Shown piece by piece: positions 1 to 7,073 of a DNA stretch of 15,634 bases; positions within the stretch are counted from its first letter, which is position 1, and every line of letters starts with the position of its first letter. Origin of the DNA: Planctomycetota bacterium (GTDB taxonomy: Bacteria > Planctomycetota > Phycisphaerae > Sedimentisphaerales > Anaerobacaceae); contig JAPLMV010000034.1 of assembly GCA_026386835.1 (NCBI GenBank), positions 1-15,634 of the forward strand, given 5' to 3'. A model generated the notes under the pieces. The model saw nothing but the letters and a program-made list of their open reading frames with translations, was not told the DNA's origin and did no database searches. The translations under genes were made by a program, and so were the position numbers.

Positions 1-52
1 CAAAAAAACAGTCCCCCCATAATGGGACGAAGCTGCGCGTTTGGTCGAAAAA

Positions 53-196
53 CAGCGTACAGCGGGCAGCGGACAGCGTACAGAAAAAGAGGATAACTTA
101 TTGTAAAATAAGGATTTAGAGAATTTGAAATTTTTTTTATTTTTTGGTATTTTTCCAAATGGATACCTGCGCATTTGGCCCAAAGACAGCGTACAG
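53..196. repeat. three copies of a 10-bp CAGCGTACAG motif
   Basis: The decamer CAGCGTACAG occurs at 53-62, 74-83 and 187-196, in the same orientation. Copies one and two are separated by a related GCGGGCAGCGGA spacer, and copy three is again followed by CGAACA. The spacing is irregular, so this is a dispersed repeat family rather than a CRISPR array or strict tandem repeat. The function is unknown. Confidence 0.5.
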
Positions 197-378
197 CGAA
201 CAATAAAAGTGCACAAGAGCATAAGGCATAAGACTGAAATACTTTTTTGGACGCTGATTTCGCAGGATGACGCAGATTTTTTTTGGGGGGGGGTAAAAGG
301 ATTGACAAAAGATGGGGTTAAGGTTTTTTGGGCGAGGATTTTGAAGTTTTCGGTTTGTGCCGGGGCGTTGCCAGAAAG

Positions 379-408
379 TATATTAGTATATGCATATATA
401 CTAATATA
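379..408. repeat. perfect AT-rich palindrome, 13-bp arms, GCAT loop
   Basis: The arm TATATTAGTATAT (379-391) is matched exactly by its reverse complement ATATACTAATATA (396-408), with only GCAT between them. A 13-bp perfect inverted repeat in non-coding DNA may form a cruciform or hairpin or be a dimeric protein binding site. There is no T-run after it, so it does not look like an intrinsic terminator. There is no gene within 450 bp on either side to attach it to. Confidence 0.6.
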
Positions 409-793
409 GTGATTTAATAACATGGGATTTTTAAGTGAAGGGTTTGGGGATTTTTTTTGGGGGCTGTCGCCAATGCGGAGTTTTGAGTTTTTAGTGTTGA
501 GTTTTGAGTTGGTCGCTCGTCGAATAAAAGTTTAGAGGCGGAGTTATTCAATTCAGGTGGCGGGTGTGATTAAGAGATATAAATAATAAGACCTGATATA
601 TCCAGTAATAATATAACTGTCCCCCTGGTTTTCAGGTTTGAAAAGTGAGAAGGGTGTGGAAGGCGAGAAATAACCAAGAATTAAATCACAACATCCAAAC
701 AAATTTCAATAACCAAAACACAAAAAATTCTATTTCACTTTTTTGGCATCGACAAGTAGAATAAGCAGGATATAAGACACGGCTAAAAACTGC

Positions 794-810
794 GTGGGCT
801 AAGAGCCCAC
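794..810. repeat. small palindromic repeat (GTGGGCT/AGCCCAC)
   Basis: GTGGGCT (794-800) and AGCCCAC (804-810) form a 7-bp stem with an AAG loop, followed by CCTACAAAAC. It is built like the GGTGGGGT/ACCCCACC elements in the 13.0-13.6 kb region, which are also followed by CCTAC, so it probably belongs to the same class of short dispersed palindromes. Confidence 0.5.
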
Positions 811-873
811 CCTACAAAACTTAATGTTAATTCCAATAAAGACATCGGCTGGTCGATATGTTTGTATTTATAA

Positions 874-1428
874 ACCATTAAAATCCGTCGCCTAAAAAGT
901 GCGAAAGTTTACATTCAGGAAAGTCCCGATATGAAAGGAGTCGAGGCTTCCGACAAGCTGAAATCGCAATTCTTTTCAGTCATCGAAAAGGTTTCAAGAT
1001 AATTTAATCAGAAGAAACTTGAGTCATGGAAAAATGCGACCATTCATTTGGCAACAGACTTTTCTAAATTTGATTTTAATGATTGTTTCATTAGAACTTT
1101 AGATGACATAACTGTCTTTGATTTGACAGTTTTACAAACCATTTATTCAACTGACTACCCAAAGGAAAGCATTCAAGAAGATACGATAGTGTACTTTGAA
1201 AATGAAAAGCGGAAAGTTGACCCAGAGATTGTATGGCAGTCCCTTAAACAATTAGCGTCTCATAATCTTATAACCGAAAAATTTAACAGAGTAGGCGTTT
1301 ATGGAGATGGAACGCCCCATTTAGAACCTTTACATTATGTTAAAAATTCATTAGGAGTTGATTTCTTAAGATTATATCCTTGTTCCAGACCAAAACAAGG
1401 GGAAATAAACAAAAGTAAGAAAGTGTGA
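874..1428 (+). pseudogene. decayed gene of unknown family, one in-frame stop
   Basis: One frame stays protein-like from 874 to 1428 but is cut by a TAA at 1000-1002. The part before the stop includes an ATG at 931 and reads MKGVEASDKLKSQFF. The part after it continues with SWKNATIHLATDFSKFDF and runs 126 residues from a possible TTG at 1048, which has no convincing ribosome binding site. The helical first half and the C-terminal IVWQSLKQLASHNLI segment with a following beta-like stretch resemble a winged helix, but I cannot name the family. The continuity of frame and composition across the stop argues for a disabled gene rather than a short gene starting at 1048. A sequencing error at the stop would be the other explanation. 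Confidence 0.45.
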
Positions 1429-1436
1429 AGGGTGTT

Positions 1437-1523
1437 TTGATTGATTCCATCGAAAAGCTCTGGACAGGTATTGACGTTGAGGAGTACTTTACAATCATGG
1501 ACAAGATGTCCATGCCATCATAA
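1437..1523 (+). other. possible C-terminal gene remnant, 28 codons
   Basis: A short frame beginning at a TTG reads LIDSIEKLWTGIDVEEYF and ends in KMSMPS, followed by TAA at 1521-1523. Its composition is protein-like and amphipathic, but there is no ribosome binding site and no recognisable start. It lies right after the decayed frame at 874-1428 and directly before a palindromic repeat. It may be the tail of another degraded gene. I do not recognise a family, and it could be chance. Confidence 0.15.
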
Positions 1524-1524
1524 T

Positions 1525-1544
1525 CACAGCCGAGGGCGGCTGTG
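1525..1544. repeat. palindromic repeat next to the hisI stop
   Basis: CACAGCCG (1525-1532) and CGGCTGTG (1537-1544) form an 8-bp stem with an AGGG loop, followed by CCACAC. It lies 7 nt beyond the hisI stop on the minus strand and may protect or end that transcript, although there is no T-run on the exit side. It resembles the REP-like palindromes seen elsewhere in the window. Confidence 0.5.
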
Positions 1545-1551
1545 CCACACT

Positions 1552-1962
1552 TTATGATTTTTTATAGGCTTTTTTTGGGTCGTAGTTTTTTTGGGCGATG
1601 AATTTCAATTTTCCGTTTTCAACAGCCCTGTAAAAGCATGATTGGTGGCCGGTATGGCATTGGCCTGCATCGACAGTTACCTTGAGAATTAGGCAGTCCT
1701 GGTCGCAATCGACAAGCATCTGCTCAACCTTCTGCAAATGGCCGCTCTGTTCGCCTTTTTTCCATAATTTCTGACGGCTTCTGCTGAAATAGGTGGCATA
1801 GCCGGTCTGGATTGTCAAATCAATCGCCTCTTTATTCATATATGCAACCATCAGGATTTGGCCTGTTTTGGCATCCTGTGCTATTGCCGCTATCAGAGCA
1901 TTACTGTCAAATTTGGGGGTAAAGTCCAAACATTCTTCAACCTGGTTATTATTTTGGGTCAC
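1552..1962 (-). CDS. hisI: phosphoribosyl-AMP cyclohydrolase
   Basis: This enzyme opens the purine ring of phosphoribosyl-AMP in histidine biosynthesis, in the cytoplasm. The product is 136 residues, the usual size of a monofunctional HisI with no fused HisE pyrophosphatase. The metal-binding motif D85-C-D87-Q-D89 is present (three Mg ligands). Zinc ligands are C86, C102 (in GQCHTG) and C109 (in SCFYR), with the spacing expected for the family. The conserved LMVAYMN and YFSRSRQKLWKKGE stretches are intact. The start is GTG at 1962, supported by an AGGAGA ribosome binding site at 1971-1976, 8 nt upstream. It stands alone, divergent from the membrane protein gene at 2058, so it is not in a his operon here. 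Identification is secure. Confidence 0.97.
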   Translation of the reverse strand: MTQNNNQVEECLDFTPKFDSNALIAAIAQDAKTGQILMVAYMNKEAIDLTIQTGYATYFSRSRQKLWKKGEQSGHLQKVEQMLVDCDQDCLILKVTVDAGQCHTGHQSCFYRAVENGKLKFIAQKNYDPKKAYKKS

Positions 1963-2057
1963 CTGTCAGTTCTCCTAAATTATTGCCATTAACACTTGTC
2001 AAGGGAAGTTTTACCCGTTATAATTATAAAAAACAAGCATTTTTCAGGAAGATTAGG

Positions 2058-3089
2058 TTGCCCGAAAGCAAAAAATCAAATACAAGGCGGTATATTCTAC
2101 TTGTTTTGCGAGTCGCTATTGCTGCGATGGCGATGTACCTCGCGGGGCGGAACGTAAATTGGAGCAGGACATGGGAAATAGTCAAAGGCCTGAATCTTGG
2201 CATTTTAGCGATTGCACTACTGCTTCTCTTTATAAATCAAACAATTGTGGCAACGCGGTGGTATCTGCTGCTTCGGCTGCAATCCATTGATATCGGGCTG
2301 ATTCCGGCAATCAAGCTTACTTTTTTGGGTTTCTCCTACAATAATTTTTTACCAAGTTCGGTAGGAGGCGATGTCCTGCGGGCGTGGTATGTGACAAAAC
2401 ACACGCCGAAGCGGCTTGAGGCCGTTTTGAGCGTCTTTATCGACCGTTTAATCGGGCTTGGCGGCTTAGTCCTGAGCGCAATTATTGCCTACCTGCTCTT
2501 TCCGAAAACAAGCGGGGCTCTGCCGTCAAAGATTCTGCTTGACCTGCTAACAAAGTACAAGTGGGCGATAATTGCATTAGCGTCCGCAATCCCCATCATT
2601 CTTGTAGTCGCTGTTTTGCTGCCTAAAACTCGACGGCTGCTGAAGTTGGGTTATGCATATATGATAACTACCGGACGACACATACTTGTCAAACTCAGCA
2701 AGGTGGCGTTTTTGTACTGCTGTCGGCCAATGTGGATGCTCGTTTTTTTGGCGATGACGCTTTTTTGCCAGACGATTTTCATTTTCGGCCTTTGGCTGAT
2801 TGGGCGGGAACTGGGTATTACTGTTGGATTTGTCTATTATTTGGTGTTTATACCGATTTCGTGGGTCATAGGCATGCTGCCGATAAGTATTGGCGGGCTT
2901 GGTGTTATGGAAGTAGTATTAATAGGCCTTTTCGGTCTGGTCGGTGTCAACGAAAACAATGCTTTTGCGGTGGCGATATGTCAGCGGTTTCTTTTTTGGG
3001 CGGTGTCGCTGCCTGGGTTGTTTATACATATAGTCGGCGCCCACATTCCAGAGGAGTTTTCTGTTGACTATGAGAAGCCCATCAATTAA
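2058..3089 (+). CDS. YbhN/LPG-synthase transmembrane-region family protein
   Basis: This is an integral inner-membrane protein of the family that includes E. coli YbhN and the flippase domain of lysylphosphatidylglycerol synthase (Pfam PF03706). There is no C-terminal aminoacyl transferase domain, so it is unlikely to make lysyl-lipid itself. Members are thought to move or handle lipids, but the substrate here is unknown. The hallmarks are FLPSSVGGDVLRAW (residues 97-110) and VFIDRLIGL (126-134), with about eight hydrophobic segments over 343 residues. The frame is open back to a TTG at 1983. I prefer the TTG at 2058 because AGGAAG lies 6 nt upstream and it leaves room for promoters between it and divergent hisI. 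The start is uncertain, the family assignment is firm. Confidence 0.85.
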   Translation: MPESKKSNTRRYILLVLRVAIAAMAMYLAGRNVNWSRTWEIVKGLNLGILAIALLLLFINQTIVATRWYLLLRLQSIDIGLIPAIKLTFLGFSYNNFLPSSVGGDVLRAWYVTKHTPKRLEAVLSVFIDRLIGLGGLVLSAIIAYLLFPKTSGALPSKILLDLLTKYKWAIIALASAIPIILVVAVLLPKTRRLLKLGYAYMITTGRHILVKLSKVAFLYCCRPMWMLVFLAMTLFCQTIFIFGLWLIGRELGITVGFVYYLVFIPISWVIGMLPISIGGLGVMEVVLIGLFGLVGVNENNAFAVAICQRFLFWAVSLPGLFIHIVGAHIPEEFSVDYEKPIN

Positions 3090-3099
3090 CCTAAAGCAT

Positions 3100-3130
3100 C
3101 CGGGCTGTAAACGGCTTTATGCCCGGCTTT
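3100..3130 (+). terminator. weak candidate terminator after the YbhN-like gene
   Basis: CCGGGC (3100-3105) pairs with GCCCGG (3121-3126), followed by CTTTTG. The stem is only 6 bp with a 15-nt loop and a short, impure T stretch, so termination would be partial at best. It lies 10 nt after the stop of the YbhN-like gene and may separate it from the DUF502-hpf-pts run. Confidence 0.3.
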
Positions 3131-3154
3131 TGATAAAATTGCCGAATAAATAGA

Positions 3155-3175
3155 TAACAACAAAGATTGTTGTTA
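3155..3175 (+). promoter_or_regulatory. inverted repeat occupying the DUF502 ribosome-binding position
   Basis: TAACAACAA (3155-3163) and TTGTTGTTA (3167-3175) are a perfect 9-bp inverted repeat with an AGA loop, ending 4 nt before the ATG at 3180. No Shine-Dalgarno sequence is visible between it and the start. As RNA it would cover the ribosome entry site; as DNA it could be an operator. Either role is inference. Confidence 0.4.
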
Positions 3176-3179
3176 AAAT

Positions 3180-3917
3180 ATGCGGATTACTGGACATCTG
3201 AAAAACTACTTTTTGCGCGGTCTGGCAGTGCTTGTGCCGACCATTCTGACGATATGGATATTCATCTGGGGGTATGGATTCATCCAGAACAATATTAGTA
3301 TTCACATAAATCGCGGGATAGTCGGACTGATAATGTTCCTTGAAAACGACAACCAGGATATTACAAGAGAATCTCTGAATAAAATCCTGGTGGATGGCTA
3401 CGGCTCTATAGCCGGCTTTGTTATAGCACTATTTTTAATCTTTGTTGTCGGGGTTATTCTTGCCAGCGTGGTTGGCAGGACATTATGGCAAACAGTTGAA
3501 AAATTCATAATGAATACGCCATTTTTGAAACAGGTTTACCCTTATGTGAAACAGATTACAGATTTTTTGCTCACACAGGAAAAACAGGAGAAACTGGTTT
3601 CGAGAGTCGTGGCACTCGAATATCCGCGAAAGGGTATATGGGCAATCGGTATGGTTACCGGCCAGGGACTTAAAAAAGTGGCCAGGCACGCTGAGAAAGA
3701 ATTTATTACCGTTTTTGTTCCTACTACGCCAACACCGTTTACGGGTTTTGTAACCGTGGTTCCAAAAGAGGAAGTAATTGACCTCGATATGACCATCGAA
3801 GATGCAGTGAGATTTATAATCAGCGCCGGCGTTGTACAGCCGCAGGGTGAAAAATGTGCCGGTTTTTTGCCAAATGCTGAGCATGAGAAAAAACAGGAAG
3901 AAAATTTATTAGTATAA
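3180..3917 (+). CDS. DUF502 family membrane protein
   Basis: A 245-residue protein of the DUF502 family (Pfam PF04367), whose function is not established. Two membrane segments are clear (about 13-36 and 75-98), with a cytoplasmic or periplasmic domain after them. Family signatures are FLRGLAVLVPTILTIW near the start, VALEYPRKGIWAIGMVTG (144-161), VFVPTTPTPFTGFVTVVP (178-195) and the terminal TIEDAVRFIISAGVV (205-219). The start is ATG at 3180, preceded by an inverted repeat rather than a normal ribosome binding site. The stop is 15 nt before hpf, so the two are probably co-transcribed. The link of a DUF502 protein to a hibernation factor and PTS genes is context only. Confidence 0.88.
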   Translation: MRITGHLKNYFLRGLAVLVPTILTIWIFIWGYGFIQNNISIHINRGIVGLIMFLENDNQDITRESLNKILVDGYGSIAGFVIALFLIFVVGVILASVVGRTLWQTVEKFIMNTPFLKQVYPYVKQITDFLLTQEKQEKLVSRVVALEYPRKGIWAIGMVTGQGLKKVARHAEKEFITVFVPTTPTPFTGFVTVVPKEEVIDLDMTIEDAVRFIISAGVVQPQGEKCAGFLPNAEHEKKQEENLLV

Positions 3918-3932
3918 GAAAGGAGGCAGATT

Positions 3933-4262
3933 TTGCTTTTCACAATCACTGGAAAACATATCACCATAACGGAAAGTCTCAAAAGCTATGCCGAGGAGAA
4001 GACTTCCAAACTTCCAAAATTCTATGACAGCGTCAATCAAGTTGAGGTGGTTATAGACGGTATGGGAGCCGGAAAGGCAAGTGTTGAAATAATTGCCAGA
4101 GGCGAACGCAGCAACGTGTTTGTCGTCACCGAAGCAGGCCAGGATGTTTACAAGTGCATCGACGCCGCTGTTCATAAACTTGAAAGCCAGCTTAGGAAGA
4201 AAAAAACCAAAGAGCGCGACAATAAGCACCCAGGCGGTACTGAACGAAGCTCGAAAGGATAA
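3933..4262 (+). CDS. hpf: ribosome hibernation promoting factor, short form
   Basis: Binds the 30S subunit in the decoding region and silences ribosomes in stationary phase or starvation. The 109-residue product has the HPF/RaiA fold signature: GKHITITESLKSYAEEK at the start, KLPKFYDSVNQVEVVIDG, then VEIIARGERSNVFVVTEA and DVYKCIDAAVHKLESQLRK. It lacks the C-terminal dimerisation domain of long HPF, and ends in a lysine-rich, probably disordered tail. The start is TTG at 3933, with AAGGAGG at 3920-3926 giving ideal spacing; no ATG is available nearby. It is followed by ptsN, ptsH and ptsI, an order that recalls the hpf-ptsN neighbourhood downstream of rpoN in proteobacteria, but rpoN is absent here. 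Identification is secure. Confidence 0.94.
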   Translation: MLFTITGKHITITESLKSYAEEKTSKLPKFYDSVNQVEVVIDGMGAGKASVEIIARGERSNVFVVTEAGQDVYKCIDAAVHKLESQLRKKKTKERDNKHPGGTERSSKG

Positions 4263-4356
4263 GGATGAAAAGCATTTTGCGCCCGTATAGTATATGAATC
4301 TGATGTCTTGATTTATCTGGTTAAACCGGGCAAATGATGATTTTTTGGAGATTAAA

Positions 4357-4830
4357 ATGAAATTTGCTGATTTTGTATGTTTCGAGGCAATAATTCCGAA
4401 ACTAAAGTCAACCAGCAGGGATGGTGCTATAACGGAAATTGTCTCGGCGATTGACAAGGCAGGGAAACTCGGAAAAGGCAATCGCGAAGAAATCATCAAA
4501 GCGGCGATAAAAAGAGAGAAGGAAGCAAGTACGGGGATAGGCAAGGGTGTAGCCATACCTCACGTAAAACATCCGTCGGTTAAGAATGTGGTCGCAGCTA
4601 TCGGGCAAAGCAGCAGCGGGATAGATTTCTCCTCGCTCGATAAGCAGCCCGTTTACTCAGTGATACTCCTGATAAGCCCTGTGGATAATCCAGATAGACA
4701 CCTGCAGGCAATGGAGAATATATTCAAACACCTGCAGCAGGAAAAATTCCGCAAATTCCTGCGGCAATCCGAAACAGCATCTCAGATCGAAGACCTTCTC
4801 AGAGAAGCCGACGAAAACCCATTCATGTAA
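4357..4830 (+). CDS. ptsN: PTS EIIA component, nitrogen-PTS (PtsN) type
   Basis: A phosphocarrier of the fructose/mannitol EIIA superfamily (PTS_EIIA type 2), which accepts phosphate from HPr on a histidine. The active-site motif is GKGVAIPHVKH, with the phosphorylated His at position 69 of a 157-residue protein. Downstream are the conserved VILLISPVDNPDRHLQAMENI and a C-terminal helix. No EIIB or EIIC domain is fused or adjacent, so the protein most likely acts as a regulator, as PtsN does for potassium transport, nitrogen or stress responses in proteobacteria. The start is ATG at 4357 with GGAG 6 nt upstream; a TTG at 4345 in the same frame overlaps that site and is less likely. The true regulatory target here is unknown. 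Confidence 0.9.
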   Translation: MKFADFVCFEAIIPKLKSTSRDGAITEIVSAIDKAGKLGKGNREEIIKAAIKREKEASTGIGKGVAIPHVKHPSVKNVVAAIGQSSSGIDFSSLDKQPVYSVILLISPVDNPDRHLQAMENIFKHLQQEKFRKFLRQSETASQIEDLLREADENPFM

Positions 4831-4898
4831 TATAAATATGAATTTGCCGATATAGTCTTAATGGACAGACGACGAAAATGCGGGCAGGAGAAATTACA

Positions 4899-5210
4899 TT
4901 GGAAACAACGGTTTGCGAACTGGAAGTCAGCATAAAAAATGCAGACGGCCTTCATATGCGTCCGGCGATGCAGTTTGTCGATATTGCAAATCAGTACCCA
5001 TGCGATATTGTTGTAAGCAACAATGAAACCAGGGTAGACGGAAAGAGTATTATGCAGATGAGTATGCTTGCAGCCACCTACGGTACAAAACTAAAAATAA
5101 GAGCTAAAGGTATGGATGCCCAAAAAGCGGTCCAAGCTCTTCGGGAGCTTGTTGAAGAAAAGCACTTTGATGAGCCGACGCCGGAAGAACGCAAAAAAAA
5201 CCAGTATTAA
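4899..5210 (+). CDS. ptsH: phosphocarrier protein HPr
   Basis: Carries phosphate from enzyme I to EIIA. The active-site His is H19 in NADGLHMRPAMQF. The regulatory serine of HPr is also present (S50 in VDGKSIMQMSMLAA), the residue that HPr kinase phosphorylates in organisms that have it. At 103 residues it is longer than the usual 85-90, with a charged C-terminal tail (EEKHFDEPTPEERKKNQY). I place the start at the TTG at 4899 because AGGAG lies 8 nt upstream; an in-frame ATG at 4878 has no ribosome binding site. It lies 68 nt after ptsN and 13 nt before ptsI. Identification is secure, the start less so. Confidence 0.92.
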   Translation: METTVCELEVSIKNADGLHMRPAMQFVDIANQYPCDIVVSNNETRVDGKSIMQMSMLAATYGTKLKIRAKGMDAQKAVQALRELVEEKHFDEPTPEERKKNQY

Positions 5211-5223
5211 GAAGAGCTGAGCG

Positions 5224-6963
5224 ATGGAAATAAAAAAAGGAATAGCAGTTTCACCTGGTATTTCAATTGCCAAATCGCTGATAATCGATTCAGAAGATTA
5301 TCGAATCCCTCGGCGATCAATAAAACCCTCTCAGCGAATGATAGAAATTCAGCGCGTTCGAAACGCCTTCAAGACTGCAATAGACGAATTGACCGAAGTC
5401 CAGGCCGGCCCCGAAAACCTCGAACAGGGAAAAATCAGAGATATATTTGCCGTGCATCTTCGTTTCCTGAGAGACAGGAGTCTGCGAAAAAAAATAACAG
5501 ATCTTATTCATTCAGAGTCTGTAACGGCTGAGTACGCCGTTTCGGCAACACTTCGTGAAATTGCTCAGCATTTCAGCAAAGTAAAGGATACTTATATAAG
5601 CGAGCGGGCCACAGATATTTACGACATCGAGAGACGCTTATTAAAAAAACTTCTCGGCCATAAACGTGAGGACCTGGAACACATCAACCATGAAGTCGTC
5701 GTTGTTGCAAGAGAACTGAGCCCGACACAAACCGCGGGTTTCAATAAAAATTTCGTAAAAGGGATTGCGACCGATGCAGGCGGACGTACGAGCCATACCG
5801 CTATTGTCGCAAGGTCTTTAGGCATCCCGGCAGTAGTAGCACTAGAGGATTTCACTGAAAGCATCAGCGCAGGCGATACTATTATCATCGACGGCAATCG
5901 TGGTATTGCCATTGCAAATCCTGACGCTGAAACAATAAAACAATACCAGGCATATTCGCAGGAGTTTACTCAGCTTGAGCACAAACTTGTCGCGATAAAG
6001 GAAAAACCGGCTGTAACACGTGACGGTGTAAAAATCACCATGCTGGGCAATATCGAATTCCCAGGCGAAGCTGAATTGGTTTTGGAAAAAGGCGGAGAGG
6101 GCATAGGGCTGTACAGAACAGAGTTTTTATACCTCAACAGACCAAACGAACCTACCGAAGAAGAACATTATCAGGCCTATGCCCAGACTATTCGTGTTTT
6201 TAAACATCGGCCTGTGATAATAAGAACTCTCGACCTCGGTGCGGATAAATATACGCAAAGCAAGCGTTTTGCACCGGAGCCAAACCCGTTTCTCGGACTT
6301 CGCTCCATCAGATTCTGCCTGCAGAATCTTGTAATGTTCAAAACACAACTGCATGCAATTATAAGAGCGTCAGTTCTCGGCGAAATCAAGATAATGTTTC
6401 CATTAATCACGAATCTCCAGGAGCTTATGCAGGCAAAGATGATTCTGCGAGATGTAATGGAAGACCTTGATGAGGAATCTGTCAAATATAACAGAAACAT
6501 CAAAATAGGTATTATGATTGAGACGCCGTCGGCTGCATTGACGGCTTCGACCCTTGCCAGAGGTGTTGACTTTTTCAGCATCGGAACCAATGATCTTACT
6601 CAGTATACTCTTGCCGTCGACAGAGGAAATGAATTGGTTTCCACACTATATTCCTCTGCTGACCCTGCTGTGCTGCGGCTTATCAGAATGGTCATTCAGG
6701 ATGCATATAAGGCACAGATAGACCTAAGCGTTTGCGGCGAAATGGCGTCTGAACCGCAATATATTATGCTTCTATTGGGGATGGGGGTCAGGACGATTTC
6801 GCTCGCCACTCCGATGATACCGGAGATAAAACAAATCGTCCGCTCGGTAACGATAGAAGATTGCAACAACATAGCAAGAAAAATACTCGCTATGAACTCA
6901 GAAAGACAGATTTCCACCTTCCTGAACGATGCTACCAGAAAAATCCTGCCGGAAGCTTTCTAA
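5224..6963 (+). CDS. ptsI: PTS enzyme I (phosphoenolpyruvate-protein phosphotransferase)
   Basis: Takes phosphate from phosphoenolpyruvate and passes it to HPr; a cytoplasmic dimer. At 579 residues it matches the family length. The N-terminal HPr-binding helical domain is followed by the swivel domain with the phosphorylated H191 in GGRTSHTAIVARSLGIPAV. The C-terminal PEP-binding barrel shows GIGLYRTEFLY (293-303), TLDLGADK (335-342, where GGDK is usual), IMIETPSAA (430-438), FSIGTNDLTQYTLAVDRGN (451-469) and the acid/base Cys504 in CGEMASEP. There is no N-terminal GAF domain, so it is the ordinary EI form and not the EI-Ntr (PtsP) form, although the operon has only an Ntr-like EIIA. The start ATG is 14 nt after the ptsH stop, with GAAGAG as a modest ribosome binding site. 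Confidence 0.96.
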   Translation: MEIKKGIAVSPGISIAKSLIIDSEDYRIPRRSIKPSQRMIEIQRVRNAFKTAIDELTEVQAGPENLEQGKIRDIFAVHLRFLRDRSLRKKITDLIHSESVTAEYAVSATLREIAQHFSKVKDTYISERATDIYDIERRLLKKLLGHKREDLEHINHEVVVVARELSPTQTAGFNKNFVKGIATDAGGRTSHTAIVARSLGIPAVVALEDFTESISAGDTIIIDGNRGIAIANPDAETIKQYQAYSQEFTQLEHKLVAIKEKPAVTRDGVKITMLGNIEFPGEAELVLEKGGEGIGLYRTEFLYLNRPNEPTEEEHYQAYAQTIRVFKHRPVIIRTLDLGADKYTQSKRFAPEPNPFLGLRSIRFCLQNLVMFKTQLHAIIRASVLGEIKIMFPLITNLQELMQAKMILRDVMEDLDEESVKYNRNIKIGIMIETPSAALTASTLARGVDFFSIGTNDLTQYTLAVDRGNELVSTLYSSADPAVLRLIRMVIQDAYKAQIDLSVCGEMASEPQYIMLLLGMGVRTISLATPMIPEIKQIVRSVTIEDCNNIARKILAMNSERQISTFLNDATRKILPEAF

Positions 6964-7073
6964 AAGCAGATACGTCTGGTTTCGCTCGCAAGACAGAAAA
7001 TTGTAAGCCATATCATCCGCCAATGCTTTTATCGGAATGATACCAGATTCACGGAGAAGGATAATGGTTTTAA

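Larger units (their letters stand above)
1..873. other. repeat-rich region with no credible gene
   Basis: No reading frame here has both a plausible start and protein-like composition. The longest (125-409, plus) starts with TTG, has no ribosome binding site and translates low-complexity DNA. Visible contents are a GTCCC...GGGAC inverted repeat at 11-28, three copies of a CAGCGTACAG motif, a long AT-rich palindrome at 379-408, a run of GTTTTGAGTT/GTGTTGAGTT variants around 480-512, a second CTGTCCCC motif near 617 followed by CCTG/CAGG arms, an A/C-rich low-complexity stretch around 670-730, and a GTGGGCT/AGCCCAC hairpin at 794-810. This is typical of accumulated small repeats between gene clusters. 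Confidence 0.6.

Noticed and set aside
125..409. 94-codon plus-strand open frame at the left end
   Set aside because: TTG start without ribosome binding site, low-complexity Phe/Gly/Lys-rich translation over T- and G-runs, and it runs into the palindrome at 379-408.
3909..4556. 215-codon minus-strand open frame opposite hpf and ptsN
   Set aside because: It is antisense to two well-supported genes; its composition is that of a reverse-frame shadow.
6964..7073. Minus-strand frame continuing beyond the GH27 stop towards ptsI
   Set aside because: It reads plausibly for about 40 codons but has no start signal and runs antisense into the ptsI 3' end.
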